This document shows, in pieces, positions 15,259 to 29,600 of a stretch of 64,000 nucleotides of DNA (the first letter of the stretch is position 1; each line of letters begins with the position of its first letter). Position numbers and translations under genes: made by a program. The notes beneath the pieces are model-generated. The model searched no databases and had not been told where the DNA came from. It saw nothing but the letters and a program-made list of their open reading frames with translations. This DNA is from Enterocloster bolteae (GTDB taxonomy: Bacteria; Bacillota; Clostridia; Lachnospirales; Lachnospiraceae): NCBI GenBank assembly GCA_021772025.1, contig JAETNT010000006.1, positions 1 through 64,000 on the forward strand. The letters run 5' to 3'.

Positions 15259-16536
15259 ATGTTTACATCAATCGTCGGAACAAACTGGGGAGATGAGGGA
15301 AAAGGCCGTATGGTGGATCTTTTAAGTGAAAATTACGATATTGTTGTCCGCTATCAGGGCGGAAACAATGCAGGCCATACGGTAATCAATGATAAAGGTA
15401 AATTTGTTATGAATTTGATGCCTTCCGGAATATGCAGGGAGAATACCGTAAATATTCTGGGTCCGGGTATTGTCATTGATTTGGAGCATTTATACGGCGA
15501 AGTGCAGAAACTGGCTGAAAAAGGAGTGGAGGTAACGCAGGAACACTTAAAAATCAGTGACAGGGCAACCATCTGCATGCCTTATCACAAGCTGATGGAC
15601 TGCCTGGAAGAAGACAGGCTTCTTGATAAAAAATTCGGTTCCACACGCAGGGGAATTTCTCCGGTATATGCAGATAAATATATGAAAAAAGCTTTGCGGA
15701 TGGGAGACCTGTTCCATATGGATTGTTTGGGAAAAAGACTTTCTGAGCTTGTAGAATGGAAGAACCTGACCGTGGAAAAGGGATATGGACATGCGCCTGT
15801 GTCTTCAGAAGAGATGCTTACTTGGCTGAAAACCTATGGAGAATTCTTCCTTCCCTTTATTTGTGATACAACAGAATATCTGGAAAATGCAATTTCAGCA
15901 GGAAAGTCCGTTATGTTTGAAGCGCAGCTTGGAGCTCTAAGAGACATTGATTTTGGCATTTACCCCTATACGTCTGCATCGACTACACTGGCAGCCTATG
16001 CTCCTATTGGAGCAGGAGTTCCCTTTGTCAGACTGGATGAGAGTATTGGGATCATGAAAGCGTATTCCAGCTGCGTGGGAGAAGGCCCCTTTACCTGCGA
16101 ACTGTTTGGCGAGGCGGCGGAAAGACTCCGGGAAGCAGGCGGCGAGTATGGAGCTGCAACAGGAAGGCCCAGGAGAGTAGGCGGCTTTGATGCAGTTGCT
16201 TCCCGATACGGTACGAAAATGCAGGGCTGCACTTATGTGGCCCTTACGAAACTGGATGTGCTTTCTTATATGGATAAGATTCCGGTATGTGTTGCTTATG
16301 AAATCAATGGACACAGGGAAGACAGATTCCCTTCCGGCATAGAAGAATTAAATTCCGCAAAGCCCATTTATGAATTCCTTCCGGGGTTTAAGCGTGACAT
16401 CAGCGGCTGCCGGACGGCAGAGGATTTGCCGAAAGAAGCGCTGGGGTATATCCGGTATATTGAAGAGGCGATAGAGTGTCCGATTAAATATGTATCCGTC
16501 GGCGCAGAGCGGGATGCGTATATTACAATGTTTTAA
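15259..16536 (+). CDS. purA: Adenylosuccinate synthetase
   Basis: 425 residues. It joins IMP and aspartate using GTP. The N-terminal GTP-binding P-loop reads [11 protein letters not shown] (usual last residue Lys), followed by GGNNAGHTV and the GLY/IMP-binding segments FGSTRRGI (about 130) and GATTGRP-type loop ([12 protein letters not shown], about 295). The [18 protein letters not shown] region (about 332) is the guanine-binding part. Fifteen bases separate it from purB. It is more divergent than most PurA, but the catalytic segments are intact. Confidence 0.93.
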   Translation: MFTSIVGTNWGDEGKGRMVDLLSENYDIVVRYQGGNNAGHTVINDKGKFVMNLMPSGICRENTVNILGPGIVIDLEHLYGEVQKLAEKGVEVTQEHLKISDRATICMPYHKLMDCLEEDRLLDKKFGSTRRGISPVYADKYMKKALRMGDLFHMDCLGKRLSELVEWKNLTVEKGYGHAPVSSEEMLTWLKTYGEFFLPFICDTTEYLENAISAGKSVMFEAQLGALRDIDFGIYPYTSASTTLAAYAPIGAGVPFVRLDESIGIMKAYSSCVGEGPFTCELFGEAAERLREAGGEYGAATGRPRRVGGFDAVASRYGTKMQGCTYVALTKLDVLSYMDKIPVCVAYEINGHREDRFPSGIEELNSAKPIYEFLPGFKRDISGCRTAEDLPKEALGYIRYIEEAIECPIKYVSVGAERDAYITMF

Positions 16537-16546
16537 GAGGTACAGG

Positions 16547-19716
<3,170 letters not shown>

Positions 19717-19720
19717 GATT

Positions 19721-21559
19721 ATGTGCGGGATAATAGGATTTTCCGGAAAAACAGCGGCTGTTCCGATTTTACTGGACGGTCTGGAGAGGCTGGAATACAG
19801 AGGATATGATTCAACAGGAGTGGCTGTTGTATCGCCGGACGGAAAACTGCAGGTGAAAAAGAGCAGGGGCCGCCTGGCTGTTTTGAAGGCAATGCTGAAG
19901 GAAGAGAAATCCTTGCCAGGAAGCATCGGAATCGGACATACCAGATGGGCTACCCATGGAGAACCCAATGACGTCAATGCACATCCTCATGTTGGCCAAG
20001 AGAAAAAAATCGCGGTTGTCCACAACGGAATTATCGAAAATTATCTTGAGATCAAGAATTCTCTGATACGCAAAGGGATTCGGTTTTCTTCTGACACAGA
20101 CACGGAAGTAATCGTACAGCTGTTGGAATATTATTACAAAAAGGATTCTAACTTGATGGATGCGGTATACAGAGTGTTAAATCGGATTAAAGGCGCATAT
20201 GCTATGGGAATCCTCTGCTCGGATTATCCGGAACAGATGGTAGCGGCGAAAAAGGATGCTCCTCTGCTAATCGGATTTGGCAATGACGGCAATTATATGG
20301 CATCGGACGTTACGGCTCTTCTTTCACATACCAGAACCGTGACTTATCTGGAAGATGATGAAGTGGCGGTAATTACGGCGAATACTGTGAAAGTATACGA
20401 CAGCGACAGATGCCCTGTGGAAAAAGAAAAGCATGTTATTGAATGGGATGCAGCTGCAGCAGAAAAAGGTGGATATGCCCATTTTATGCTTAAGGAAATT
20501 ATGGAACAGCCAGAGGCGGTCCGAAAAACAGTCTCTCCCCGATTGGAAAATGGAAAAATCCTGTTCAATGAATTAAAGAACGCAGGAGACATAATACGAA
20601 ATATTTCCAGAATCTATATTGCCGCATGCGGTTCCGCCTATCATGTAGGAATGATTGGGAAATATATATTGGAAAAATTGCTGCGTATTCCGGTGGAGGC
20701 ATGTCTTGCATCAGAATTCCGATACAGCGAACCGCTGCTTGGAGAAGACGCATTGGTGATTGTAATCAGCCAGTCAGGAGAAACTTTGGATTCTATGGCA
20801 GCGCTTCGCGAAGCAAAAAGAAGAGGCTCAAAAGTCCTTTCTATTGTAAATGTTATGGGAAGCTCCATTGCAAGGGAATCGGATTTTGTCCTTTACACAT
20901 GGGCAGGCCCGGAGATCGCGGTGGCCACTACAAAAGCATATACCACACAGATGGTGCTGCTGATTATGCTGGGAGTCTGGTTTGCCGGGCAATTAAAACT
21001 GATTGGACAGGATGAGTATGACAGGATTGTAGAAGACCTTATTCTCCTTCCGGAAAAAATAAAAGAAGTCTTAAAAGACCTTAATAACTATCAAAAAGCA
21101 GCGTCCAGATATTTTAACCATAACCAAGTATTTTATATCGGGAGAAATCTGGATTACGCATTAGGGCTGGAAGGTTCCCTGAAGCTGAAAGAGATTTCCT
21201 ACATTCACTCAGAATCCTATGCCGCCGGGGAACTAAAGCATGGAACCATTTCTCTTATAGAGCCGGGAACCTTGGTAATTGCCTTGGCAACTTATGCGCC
21301 CCTAGTAGAAAAATCATTATCAAACATTGCAGAGGTAAAGTCCAGAGGTGCAGAAGTCATAGGAATGACTACGGAAAAAACAGCAGATATCATAAGCCGT
21401 CAGGCATCGGAGCTGTTTGTGATTCCTCAGGTGCATCCGGTTTTGCAGCCTGTATTAGGGGTGATACCATTACAGCTTTTCGCATACTATGTGGCGCTGA
21501 ATCGGGGATGTGATATTGATAAACCAAGAAATCTGGCAAAGTCGGTTACGGTAGAGTAA
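19721..21559 (+). CDS. glmS: Glucosamine-6-phosphate synthase
   Basis: 612 residues, four bases after pyrG. Class II glutaminase with Cys2 (MCGIIGFSG), EYRGYDSTG, HTRWATHG and VVHNGIIENY. Two SIS sugar-isomerase domains follow (AACGSAYHVG about 308, SQSGETLDS about 348, and the C-terminal KELKHG-type lysine at GELKHGTISL, ending DKPRNLAKSVTVE). It makes glucosamine-6-phosphate for wall precursors from fructose-6-phosphate and glutamine. No glmS ribozyme could be present in the four-base gap, so control must come from the operon. Confidence 0.97.
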   Translation: MCGIIGFSGKTAAVPILLDGLERLEYRGYDSTGVAVVSPDGKLQVKKSRGRLAVLKAMLKEEKSLPGSIGIGHTRWATHGEPNDVNAHPHVGQEKKIAVVHNGIIENYLEIKNSLIRKGIRFSSDTDTEVIVQLLEYYYKKDSNLMDAVYRVLNRIKGAYAMGILCSDYPEQMVAAKKDAPLLIGFGNDGNYMASDVTALLSHTRTVTYLEDDEVAVITANTVKVYDSDRCPVEKEKHVIEWDAAAAEKGGYAHFMLKEIMEQPEAVRKTVSPRLENGKILFNELKNAGDIIRNISRIYIAACGSAYHVGMIGKYILEKLLRIPVEACLASEFRYSEPLLGEDALVIVISQSGETLDSMAALREAKRRGSKVLSIVNVMGSSIARESDFVLYTWAGPEIAVATTKAYTTQMVLLIMLGVWFAGQLKLIGQDEYDRIVEDLILLPEKIKEVLKDLNNYQKAASRYFNHNQVFYIGRNLDYALGLEGSLKLKEISYIHSESYAAGELKHGTISLIEPGTLVIALATYAPLVEKSLSNIAEVKSRGAEVIGMTTEKTADIISRQASELFVIPQVHPVLQPVLGVIPLQLFAYYVALNRGCDIDKPRNLAKSVTVE

Positions 21560-21580
21560 GACAAAAGAGGAAATAAGTTT

Positions 21581-22999
21581 ATGGCGATTCATGAGGAATG
21601 TGGCGTATTTGGGGTGATAAGCCCAAAAAAGGAAAATATTGCGGATATTGCCTATTATGGCTTATATGCATTGCAGCATAGAGGACAGGAGAGCTGCGGG
21701 ATTGTGGTAAATGACGATGGCGTATTTTCTTCCTATAAAGATTTGGGGATTGTCAGCGAAGTGTTTTTAAAAGATACGTTATCTGCTTTGCCTGCCGGAA
21801 AGATGGCGGTAGGCCATGTCCGATACGGAACTACAGGAGGAAACACAAGAAATAACTGCCAGCCAATGGAAGTAAACCACCAGAAAGGAAAGATGGCCCT
21901 GGCTCATAACGGTAATTTGAGCAATGCTTTGGAGCTGCGGGATAAACTGGAGCTGTCAGGGGCTATTTTCCATACAACCAGCGATACAGAGACAATAGCA
22001 TATGTGGTTACCAGAGAAAGACTTGCAGCCCCCAGCATTGAGGAAGCAGTAAGCAGGGCAATGAATTCTCTTGAAGGAGCATATTCCCTGATTTTAATGT
22101 CTTCCACGAAACTGATTGCGGCGAGGGATCCTTATGGCTTCCGGCCTTTGTGCTATGGACAGATGCCGGCCGGAGGGTATGCAATTGCATCTGAGAGTTG
22201 TGCGCTGTCAGCAGTAGGCGCGGAGTTTATCAGAGACGTATTGCCGGGAGAGATCCTGGTGTTCAGTGACAGTGGAGTGGAGGCCCGCAGGGAACACTGC
22301 GAAAAACAGAGGAGAAAAATCTGCATTTTTGAATACATCTATTTCGCAAGGCCGGATTCGGTTATTGATAGTATTTCAGTGGCTGAGTCCCGGACGCGGG
22401 CAGGGGAATTGCTGGCGGAAAACTATCCGGCGGACGCGGACATTGTCATTGGAGTTCCGGACAGCGGTCTGGAGGCGGCTCTGGGATTTTCAAAGGCTTC
22501 AGGAATTCCATACGGAATCGGATTAATTAAAAACAAATACATAGGAAGGACATTTATTTCCCCAGGGCAGGATGAACGGCTGGATCAGGTAAGGATTAAA
22601 TTAAGTCCTGTAAAAAATGTGATAGAGGGGAAAAAGGTGGTGCTGATTGACGATTCCATTGTCAGAGGAACCACCAGCAGACGCATTGTGAAACTTTTGC
22701 GTGACGCAGGCGCGCGAGCGATACACATGAGAATTTCAGCTCCGCCGTTTTTGCATCCTTGTTATTACGGAACAGATATTGATTCAGAGGAAAATTTGAT
22801 TGCATGCCATCATAATCTGGAGGAAATTGCAAAAATAATCGGGGCGGATACTCTGGCCTATTTCCCCATTGAAAAACTGGACGAGCTTGTGAAAAATCAA
22901 GACTATTGCGCGGCGTGCTTTAATGGGGATTATCCAACGAAAATTCCGTCGGATCTTCGTAAAGATCGGTTTGAAAGAAAACTGTCTGAAAAAGTCTAA
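21581..22999 (+). CDS. purF: Glutamine PRPP amidotransferase
   Basis: 472 residues. A six-residue propeptide (MAIHEE) precedes the nucleophile Cys7, as in the Bacillus-type enzyme. YALQHRGQES, GHVRYGTTG and LAHNGNLSN define the class II glutaminase; VVLIDDSIVRGTTS is the PRPP-binding loop. Cysteines at KICIFEYIYF, HPCYYGTD and CAACF match the positions that hold the [4Fe-4S] cluster of oxygen-labile PurF, in keeping with an anaerobe. It starts purine synthesis with glutamine nitrogen. Confidence 0.96.
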   Translation: MAIHEECGVFGVISPKKENIADIAYYGLYALQHRGQESCGIVVNDDGVFSSYKDLGIVSEVFLKDTLSALPAGKMAVGHVRYGTTGGNTRNNCQPMEVNHQKGKMALAHNGNLSNALELRDKLELSGAIFHTTSDTETIAYVVTRERLAAPSIEEAVSRAMNSLEGAYSLILMSSTKLIAARDPYGFRPLCYGQMPAGGYAIASESCALSAVGAEFIRDVLPGEILVFSDSGVEARREHCEKQRRKICIFEYIYFARPDSVIDSISVAESRTRAGELLAENYPADADIVIGVPDSGLEAALGFSKASGIPYGIGLIKNKYIGRTFISPGQDERLDQVRIKLSPVKNVIEGKKVVLIDDSIVRGTTSRRIVKLLRDAGARAIHMRISAPPFLHPCYYGTDIDSEENLIACHHNLEEIAKIIGADTLAYFPIEKLDELVKNQDYCAACFNGDYPTKIPSDLRKDRFERKLSEKV

Positions 23000-23020
23000 T
23001 ACATATAGGGGACTGCTATT

Positions 23021-24118
23021 ATGAAAAAATTTAATAGGAAACTTATACTGGAGGACGGCAGCGAGTATTATGGATACGGCTTCGGCTCCATGGAAGATAG
23101 AATCACGGAAATCGTATTTAATACCTCACCGGTAGGATATCAGGAAATTATTTCGGATCCGTCCTATACTTACCAGACTGTTGTGATGGCATATCCGCTT
23201 ATTGGAAATTACGGAATTGCAGAAGATGATTTTGAAACAGAAATACCTACAACCGGCGGTTTGGCGGTAAGGGATTATAACGATACCCCTTCCAACTTCC
23301 GCAGCAGGCACACCTTGTCGGAGGTGATGGAGCAATACCATATTCCGGGAATCTACGGAATTGATACGAGAAAGCTTGTACGTTCTATAAGGAATCTGGG
23401 AAGTCGTAAAGCCTTAATTACCAATGCGGACACAACAATCCGGGAAGGGTTAAGCAGGATTGAAGAGTATGAACTGCCCAAAGACGCAGTGTCAAAAGTA
23501 AGCAGAGAAGCACGGCAATATTTTATTCCCCACGGAAAATACCATGTAGCGGCTATAGACTGCGGGATGAAGAAGAATATCGTATGCAGTTTAAATAAGA
23601 AGGGATGCAATGTAACCGCTCTGCCATGGGATTCGTCCCTGAAGGATGTGGAAAAGCTGAAACCGGACGGGATTTTCTTTTCAAATGGGCCGGGAGATCC
23701 GGCGAATGTGGAGCCTGCCATTAATCTGATGAGAGATTTGCGCGGAAAGTATCCGGTTTTTGGCATTTGTTTGGGACATCAGATTATTTCACTGGCGTAT
23801 GGAGCCAAAATTTATAAGCTGAAATTTGGTCACAGAGGAGGGAATCATCCGGTAAAAAATCTTTTGACAGGAAAGGTTGAAATTACGTCACAAAATCATT
23901 CTTATGCGGTGGATATGGAAAGTGTTCGACATACAGGGCTTGAGATCACACATCTGAACTTGTTGGATCATACTGTTGAAGGAGCCGCGTGCAGAGAGGA
24001 CAGAGTGCTTTGCGTGCAGTATCACCCGGAAAGCGCCCCGGGGCCCCGGGACAGTGAATACTTATTTGACCAGTTTATTGAAATGATGAAAGGAACAAAA
24101 AATGGCAAAAAGAACTGA
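23021..24118 (+). CDS. carA: Carbamoyl-phosphate synthase small subunit
   Basis: 365 residues. The N-terminal half is the CarA-specific domain ([27 protein letters not shown]); the C-terminal half is a class I glutaminase with [21 protein letters not shown] carrying the nucleophile Cys, and [10 protein letters not shown] with the His-Glu dyad. It releases ammonia to CarB. Its 3' end overlaps carB by 17 bases, so the two are coupled. Confidence 0.97.
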   Translation: MKKFNRKLILEDGSEYYGYGFGSMEDRITEIVFNTSPVGYQEIISDPSYTYQTVVMAYPLIGNYGIAEDDFETEIPTTGGLAVRDYNDTPSNFRSRHTLSEVMEQYHIPGIYGIDTRKLVRSIRNLGSRKALITNADTTIREGLSRIEEYELPKDAVSKVSREARQYFIPHGKYHVAAIDCGMKKNIVCSLNKKGCNVTALPWDSSLKDVEKLKPDGIFFSNGPGDPANVEPAINLMRDLRGKYPVFGICLGHQIISLAYGAKIYKLKFGHRGGNHPVKNLLTGKVEITSQNHSYAVDMESVRHTGLEITHLNLLDHTVEGAACREDRVLCVQYHPESAPGPRDSEYLFDQFIEMMKGTKNGKKN

Positions 24119-27100
24119 TTTAAAGAAGATACTTGTCATTGGTTCCGGACCGATTGTGATTGGCCAGGCCGCAGAATTTGACTATGCCGGCACACAGGCC
24201 TGCCTTGCTCTGAAAGAAGAAGGATATGAGGTGATTCTCTGCAATTCTAATCCGGCCACAATCATGACGGATACGGCCATGGCGGATAAGGTATATATGG
24301 AGCCGCTGACCTGTGAATACATGACCAAAATCATTTCCTGCGAGCGTCCGGATGCCATTGTACCGAATATTGGAGGACAGACAGGGCTGAATCTGGCCAT
24401 GCAGCTGGAAAAGAAAGGAATATTGAAAGAATATCAGGTTGAACTTCTGGGAACCGGAAGTGAAAGTATTGAATGTGCGGAAGATCGTCAGCGATTTAAG
24501 GAACTTTGTGAAGAATTGGGAGAACCTGTTTTGCCTTCCGCAATTGCAAATACCGTGGAAGAAGCAGAAAAGGCTGCCGAAAAAATCGGTTATCCGGTAG
24601 TGCTTAGACCTGCTTTTACCCTTGGAGGGACCGGCGGCGGCTTTGCTGATGATGAACAGGAGTTTATGGCACTAATTAAAAATGCTCTGGCATTATCTCC
24701 GGTTCATCAGGTGCTGATTGAAAAGAGCATCAAAGGATTTAAGGAAATTGAATACGAAGTGATAAGAGATGCTAATGATACGGCAATCACGGTCTGCAAT
24801 ATGGAGAATTTGGACCCCGTTGGCATCCATACAGGAGATTCCATTGTTGTATGTCCGTCCCAAACCCTTACAAATAAGGAATACCAGATGCTGCGGGACA
24901 GCGCGCTGAAAATTATCCGGGCGCTTAAAGTAGAAGGCGGGTGCAATGTGCAGTTTGCATTGGATCCGGATTCATTCCGGTACTATTTGATTGAAGTAAA
25001 TCCAAGAGTATCCCGCTCGTCTGCGCTGGCATCCAAAGCAAGCGGATACCCGATTGCCAGGGTGTCCGCCAAAATCAGCGTGGGAATGACATTAGATGAG
25101 ATCATGCTGGTAAATACTCCGGCGTCTTTTGAACCGGCCTTAGATTATGTAGTAACGAAGATGCCGCGTTTCCCTTTTGATAAGTTTACGGATGCAAATC
25201 AAAAATTAGGCACACAGATGAAAGCAACAGGGGAAGTCATGAGCGTAGGCAGGACCTTTGAGGAGAGCCTGTTAAAAGCAATCCGTTCCCTTGAAACAGG
25301 CTTGGATCATTTATATATGCCGAAATTTGAGAAAGAAAAGCCGGAAAATCTGATGGACTACATTAAAATAGGGACAGATGACCGCATTTATGCCATTGCA
25401 CAGCTGCTGCGCCTTGGATGGGAGATTTCCGCCATTGCACGGGAAACGAGGATTGACCGCTTTTTCCTATATAAAATGAAAAAGATTGTTGATATGGAAA
25501 GAGAGCTGGAGCAGGCGATAGGCAGCCGGGAGCTTCTGTATCAGGCAAAAAAATCCGGTTTTTCGGACAGAGCCATTGCGTGGCTGTGGAAACAGAAAGA
25601 AATAGATATATTTGAAATGCGTAAAAAATATGGGATTTTTCCTGTTTACAAGATGATTGATACCTGTGCATCAGAATTTGAGAGCTATGTTCCGTACTTT
25701 TATTCTACTTATGAGGATGAAAATGAATCCATAGCAGAGGACAGAAAAAAGATTATTGTTCTTGGCTCCGGACCAATCCGAATCGGGCAGGGGATAGAAT
25801 TCGATTACTCTGCCGTACATGCGGTAAAGACCATTAAGGAATCCGGCTATGAGGCGATTATCATCAATAATAATCCGGAAACGGTTTCTACGGATTATAC
25901 CACATCGGATAAACTGTACTTTGAACCTCTTTGCGTAGAGGATGTGATGAATGTTATAGAATTGGAGAGACCGGACGGAGTTATTGCATCACTAGGCGGC
26001 CAGACGGCAGTTAATCTTGCGAAGCCGCTGGAGGAACGGGGAGTGAAAATTATCGGCACGGATTGTGCTGCTATTGAAAAGGCAGAAAACAGAGGTGCAT
26101 TTGAAAACCTGCTGTCGGAGCTTAGGATTCCGCAGCCTAAAGGGTTTGCGGTTACCAACATAGAAGACGGCCTGAAAGCGGCGGAAAAGATTGGTTATCC
26201 CGTACTTGTGCGTCCAAGCTTTGTATTGGGGGGAAGAGCTATGCAGGTGGTGGCAAAAAAGGAGGATCTGCGCCTCTATTTAAAAACAGCAGTAGAGATA
26301 GATGAAGATAAGCCGGTGCTGGTAGATAAATATATTTGCGGTAAGGAAGTGGAAATAGACGGAATCTGCGATGGAAAGGAGGTATTTGTTCCGGGGATTA
26401 TGGAACTGGTAGAACGGACGGGCGTTCATTCCGGAGATTCTATCAGTGTATATCCAAGCTTTAGTATTTCAGAGCAGGTGAAAGAAACCATATTGGAATA
26501 TGCCGGAAAACTGGGGATCGGAATTGGTATTGTAGGGCTGTTTAACATACAGTTTATCGTAGATAAGGAAAACCGAGTGTATATTATTGAGGTAAATCCC
26601 CGCTCATCCCGAACCGTACCGTTTTTATCAAAAGCAACCGGATATCCTCTTGCGGATATTGGGACAAAAGTGATCCTTGGAAAAAGTTTAAGGGAACAGG
26701 GAATCAATAAAATGTACCCGGAGAAGAAAACCCAATGGTATGTAAAAGCGCCTGCCTTTTCCTTTGTAAAGCTAAAAGGAATGGATGCCTGCCTTTCACC
26801 GGAAATGAAATCCACGGGAGAAGCCATTGGATATGATGAAAATCTTCCCCGGGCTATGTATAAAGCTTTGATTGCTTCCGGCGTTAAAATGCAGAATCAG
26901 GGAACCGTAATCGTTACTTTGGCAGATGAAGACAAAGAGGAGGCATTGCCGCTAATAAAAAGATTTTATGATAGGGGCTTTTGTATAGAAGCAACTGCGG
27001 GAACCGGCGAATTTTTAAATGCCCATGGAATTCCTGCCCGTATCCGAAAGAAGCTTAGTGAAAATAGTACAGAAATTTTGGAAGCGATACGATCCGGATG

Positions 27101-27329
27101 TGTAAGCTATGTAATTAATACCCGTGCCGTATTATCAGGAATCCATTATCAGGACGGCCTGGCGATCAGAAGGGCGGCGATAGAGAATAATGTAACAATG
27201 TTCACTTCCCTGGATACGGTCAGAGTACTTCTGGACGCGATGAAATGTTTAGCAGCACATTTAGAGAAAAGTGCTGTGCCTCTTTCTCTGTCAGAATTGC
27301 GCCATGATATTTTTCCGCCGCTGCCTTAA
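24102..27329 (+). CDS. carB: Carbamoyl-phosphate synthase large subunit
   Basis: 1075 residues with the duplicated ATP-grasp layout: carboxyphosphate half (1 to about 400, [19 protein letters not shown]), helical linker, carbamoyl-phosphate half (from about 545, [17 protein letters not shown]), and the MGS-like allosteric domain (about 930 on). It makes carbamoyl phosphate for pyrimidines and arginine. The conserved end ([10 protein letters not shown]) is followed by about 28 further residues whose coding bases overlap the 3' end of the opposite-strand kinase gene. It is the last gene of the 18-kb run; no terminator is visible after it. Confidence 0.97.
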   Translation: MAKRTDLKKILVIGSGPIVIGQAAEFDYAGTQACLALKEEGYEVILCNSNPATIMTDTAMADKVYMEPLTCEYMTKIISCERPDAIVPNIGGQTGLNLAMQLEKKGILKEYQVELLGTGSESIECAEDRQRFKELCEELGEPVLPSAIANTVEEAEKAAEKIGYPVVLRPAFTLGGTGGGFADDEQEFMALIKNALALSPVHQVLIEKSIKGFKEIEYEVIRDANDTAITVCNMENLDPVGIHTGDSIVVCPSQTLTNKEYQMLRDSALKIIRALKVEGGCNVQFALDPDSFRYYLIEVNPRVSRSSALASKASGYPIARVSAKISVGMTLDEIMLVNTPASFEPALDYVVTKMPRFPFDKFTDANQKLGTQMKATGEVMSVGRTFEESLLKAIRSLETGLDHLYMPKFEKEKPENLMDYIKIGTDDRIYAIAQLLRLGWEISAIARETRIDRFFLYKMKKIVDMERELEQAIGSRELLYQAKKSGFSDRAIAWLWKQKEIDIFEMRKKYGIFPVYKMIDTCASEFESYVPYFYSTYEDENESIAEDRKKIIVLGSGPIRIGQGIEFDYSAVHAVKTIKESGYEAIIINNNPETVSTDYTTSDKLYFEPLCVEDVMNVIELERPDGVIASLGGQTAVNLAKPLEERGVKIIGTDCAAIEKAENRGAFENLLSELRIPQPKGFAVTNIEDGLKAAEKIGYPVLVRPSFVLGGRAMQVVAKKEDLRLYLKTAVEIDEDKPVLVDKYICGKEVEIDGICDGKEVFVPGIMELVERTGVHSGDSISVYPSFSISEQVKETILEYAGKLGIGIGIVGLFNIQFIVDKENRVYIIEVNPRSSRTVPFLSKATGYPLADIGTKVILGKSLREQGINKMYPEKKTQWYVKAPAFSFVKLKGMDACLSPEMKSTGEAIGYDENLPRAMYKALIASGVKMQNQGTVIVTLADEDKEEALPLIKRFYDRGFCIEATAGTGEFLNAHGIPARIRKKLSENSTEILEAIRSGCVSYVINTRAVLSGIHYQDGLAIRRAAIENNVTMFTSLDTVRVLLDAMKCLAAHLEKSAVPLSLSELRHDIFPPLP

Positions 27330-28512
27330 TGCTGGAAAGTCCGGTTCCTGCCGGAGGGAGAGGTCCATCTGAACAAGAGTTTTCAAATTCCAGCATATAG
27401 AAATCTCCCTGCTGCCGGCCGGAAATACGAATGAATTTGTTTTCCGAGACGGATTGGCAGGCATGGATGGCATTGTCCAGAGCGTTGGCGAAAATTACGC
27501 ACAGATCAAAATCATCTACTCCGAAAAATTTTGGCAAAACTAAGGAGACTTCAGCGGTGATTCCCTTTGTCCCTGCCAGCCCCAGTTTTTCACTTAACAA
27601 AATATCCACTATAGAATTGCCGGTCTGATAGGGAAAGGACAGGGAGACGGAAGCGGCCTCCAGCTTTTTAAGATACCTTCTGCCTTCTTCCGTTTTTCCG
27701 TCCCTGAGCAGGCCATCCAGGACGGATAAGTGATTTTTGATATCATGGCGGAATACCCTTGTCTGTTCATAGCGCATCTGTGCTTCAGCAATATATACTT
27801 TTTGGGCCTTAGCGGCTTGGGTAAGAAAGGCCAGGGCCGCCTGCGTTTGAAAACTGCGGCAAATATGCCGGTAGGCGTACAGGGTACAGAAAAGCGTTCC
27901 CAACCCCAGGGCCTGCAGGAACAGTAACGCAACGTGTTTTCCCGCTTCAGCCAGAGAATAGGAAGACGGTAAAACGCTGTAAGCGGTGTGGAGAATATAT
28001 AATTCCGCAATAAAGAAAAACAGACCGGGAAACAACAGAAGCCCTATATAAGGGAACCGGCTATTATGTTCTAAGGATAAAAGTTTTAAGACGGCTCTAT
28101 AGCAAAAGATGCATAACACAGCAGAGGCAAGGGCAGCCAAAAAGACCAGGAGATACAGAACGGGTTTTCCGATAAAGCGGGGAAAAAGTATGGCCTCCAC
28201 AGGATTGACAAATCCAAAAGAAAGCTGGGAGATGTAGACGGAGAGGACTGCGGCGGTTCCGGACACAGAGCGCCCGTTTCCCAGCCATAAGCGGTTTATG
28301 CCATATAGCACAAAAAGCTGCAAAATAATGGTCCATATTCCGGGAAGGGCAGTACGGACGGAGATCCGCTGCAGAATGCACAGAAGAAAAAAATAGCCCA
28401 AAACGTGCCGCGGCTTTTGAACCTTTCCGGTAAAACGGCCTGTAAAAAGGATATGCATTACGCTCTGTGCCGCAAGATTAAAAATATCTAAAAATATACT
28501 GAAATAGTCCAT
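27220..28512 (-). CDS. AgrC-like sensor histidine kinase (GHKL type)
   Basis: 430 residues. Residues 1-200 contain six or seven hydrophobic segments and no extracellular domain, as in AgrC/ComD-type quorum kinases. The dimerisation His lies in [17 protein letters not shown] (about 250); the ATPase has NALDNAIHA (N-box) and [16 protein letters not shown] (G-box). It is two bases downstream of the LytTR regulator and most likely its partner. No AgrB/AgrD-type peptide genes adjoin, so the ligand is unknown. The last 36 codons overlap carB tail-to-tail, but they encode the G-box end of the ATPase, so the overlap is genuine. The ribosome site is weak. Confidence 0.88.
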   Translation of the reverse strand: MDYFSIFLDIFNLAAQSVMHILFTGRFTGKVQKPRHVLGYFFLLCILQRISVRTALPGIWTIILQLFVLYGINRLWLGNGRSVSGTAAVLSVYISQLSFGFVNPVEAILFPRFIGKPVLYLLVFLAALASAVLCIFCYRAVLKLLSLEHNSRFPYIGLLLFPGLFFFIAELYILHTAYSVLPSSYSLAEAGKHVALLFLQALGLGTLFCTLYAYRHICRSFQTQAALAFLTQAAKAQKVYIAEAQMRYEQTRVFRHDIKNHLSVLDGLLRDGKTEEGRRYLKKLEAASVSLSFPYQTGNSIVDILLSEKLGLAGTKGITAEVSLVLPKFFGVDDFDLCVIFANALDNAIHACQSVSENKFIRISGRQQGDFYMLEFENSCSDGPLPPAGTGLSSIKAAAEKYHGAILTEKEAQHFSLNVLLNISSRPEVL

Positions 28513-28513
28513 A

Positions 28514-29227
28514 TTAATATTCTCTTTCTTTCATATGGCGCAGCAGCGCCTCGGTTAATTCCCGTTCTCTCAATCTGGAAACAGGAACTTCACTCCCGCA
28601 TGACAACGTAGCCAGCCCGGCAGCACACCCGCGAATGTAATCGAGATTTACCAGATAGCTTCTGTGGCATCGAAAAAAACGCCCGTCAACACGCCGCTGA
28701 AAATCCTCCAGCCTGTCATAGTAGTCAATTACTTTCCCGTCAGTCTGATGGATATAGATTTTCCGGCCCAGCACCTCACAGTACATGATTTGGGACAGAG
28801 GGATAACCTGGCAGGAATTATTTTTTCGAATGACAAGATGTCCGGCCGCCTCCTGCCTTAAATCTTTCAGGGCCCGATCCATAGTTTTTCTGAAACGCTG
28901 ATAATCCAGGGGTTTGACCAAATAGTCATAGGCATGAACCTGAAATGCGTCAAATACACATTCTTTCATTACCGTTACAAAAACCAGCAGGCTGCGGTTT
29001 TTTCGCCGCCGCAGCATTTTAGCGGTTTCCATCCCGTCCGGCTGTTCCATCTGAATATCCAGAAAAATCAAATCAAAATCACAATCACTTTCCAAAAGCA
29101 GGCGGCCATTTGAAAAGCTGTTGACACAATACGAAACCATGTTTTTTTCTTCCATGTACCTTGTAAGGCATTGGGAGATCTCTTCTGCCATAAATGGCTC
29201 ATCATCACAGACTGCAAATTTTATCAT
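28514..29227 (-). CDS. LytTR-family response regulator
   Basis: 237 residues from ATG at 29227, chosen because AGAAGG lies eight bases upstream; longer frames run back through the tRNA gene and are rejected. Receiver domain (1-120): CDDEP acidic pocket, FLDIQMEQPDG with the phospho-acceptor Asp, YLVKP with the conserved Lys. The LytTR DNA-binding domain follows (about 135-235: YCEVLGRKIYIH, RFFRCHRSYLVNLDYI). It forms an AgrA-like pair with the kinase next to it. Targets not evident. Confidence 0.92.
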   Translation of the reverse strand: MIKFAVCDDEPFMAEEISQCLTRYMEEKNMVSYCVNSFSNGRLLLESDCDFDLIFLDIQMEQPDGMETAKMLRRRKNRSLLVFVTVMKECVFDAFQVHAYDYLVKPLDYQRFRKTMDRALKDLRQEAAGHLVIRKNNSCQVIPLSQIMYCEVLGRKIYIHQTDGKVIDYYDRLEDFQRRVDGRFFRCHRSYLVNLDYIRGCAAGLATLSCGSEVPVSRLRERELTEALLRHMKEREY

Positions 29228-29322
29228 TGTCATCACCTTCTCTAGAATATCAAAAGTCAGGCAAAAGGACAATATGATTTCTGCTTTTAATAGAAAATGC
29301 AAAGTATAGACGAAATTAATCG

Positions 29323-29351
29323 TTGACAAATGGAAGAGTTTGGGATATACT
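29323..29351 (+). promoter_or_regulatory. Promoter of the tRNA-Leu gene
   Basis: TTGACA (29323-29328), 17-base spacer, TATACT (29346-29351). The tRNA 5' end lies 33 bases further on. The minus-strand regulator gene must share this region for its own promoter. Confidence 0.8.
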
Positions 29352-29383
29352 GATTTAGTCGCTGAGAAGTAGAGCGACCTGCT

Positions 29384-29467
29384 GCAGAAGTGGCGGAATT
29401 GGCAGACGCGCACGGTTCAGGTCCGTGTGGTAGCAATACCGTGAGAGTTCAAGTCTCTTCTTCTGCA
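29384..29467 (+). tRNA. tRNA-Leu (anticodon CAG)
   Basis: An 84-base cloverleaf can be folded: acceptor GCAGAAG/CTTCTGC with discriminator A, D-arm with GGCAGACGCG, anticodon stem CACGG/CCGTG with loop TTCAGGT (anticodon CAG, reading CUG), a long class II variable arm, and T-arm GAGAG-TTCAAGT-CTCTT. The long variable arm and discriminator A fit leucine. CCA is not encoded. Confidence 0.95.
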
Positions 29468-29479
29468 TTGTCTAAAGAG

Positions 29480-29521
29480 AATCCGAATCTGTCTCAAAAA
29501 AGAAACAGATTCGGATTTTTT
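29480..29521 (+). terminator. Terminator of tRNA-Leu
   Basis: Arms AATCCGAATCTGT (29480-29492) and ACAGATTCGGATT (29505-29517) pair perfectly and run into six T's. Confidence 0.9.
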
Positions 29522-29555
29522 AAATATTGCCCTAGTAAAGAGTGGGACAATCGTG

Positions 29556-29561
29556 TATAAT
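29556..29561 (+). promoter_or_regulatory. -10 box upstream of the SufC/SufB pair
   Basis: TATAAT at 29556-29561, 40 bases before the ATG. No good -35 hexamer is found at 16-18 bases, so the promoter may be weak or activator-dependent. Confidence 0.5.
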
Positions 29562-29600
29562 AGCCCTTACAGGCTATTTTTTTCAATTCAGGAGGAACGC

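Noticed and set aside
19717..19720. glmS ribozyme upstream of glmS
   Set aside because: Only four bases separate pyrG from glmS, leaving no room for the ribozyme.
29228..29413. N-terminal extension of the LytTR regulator through the tRNA-Leu region
   Set aside because: The extension is antisense to the tRNA and its promoter, and the receiver domain starts at 29227 with a good ribosome site.
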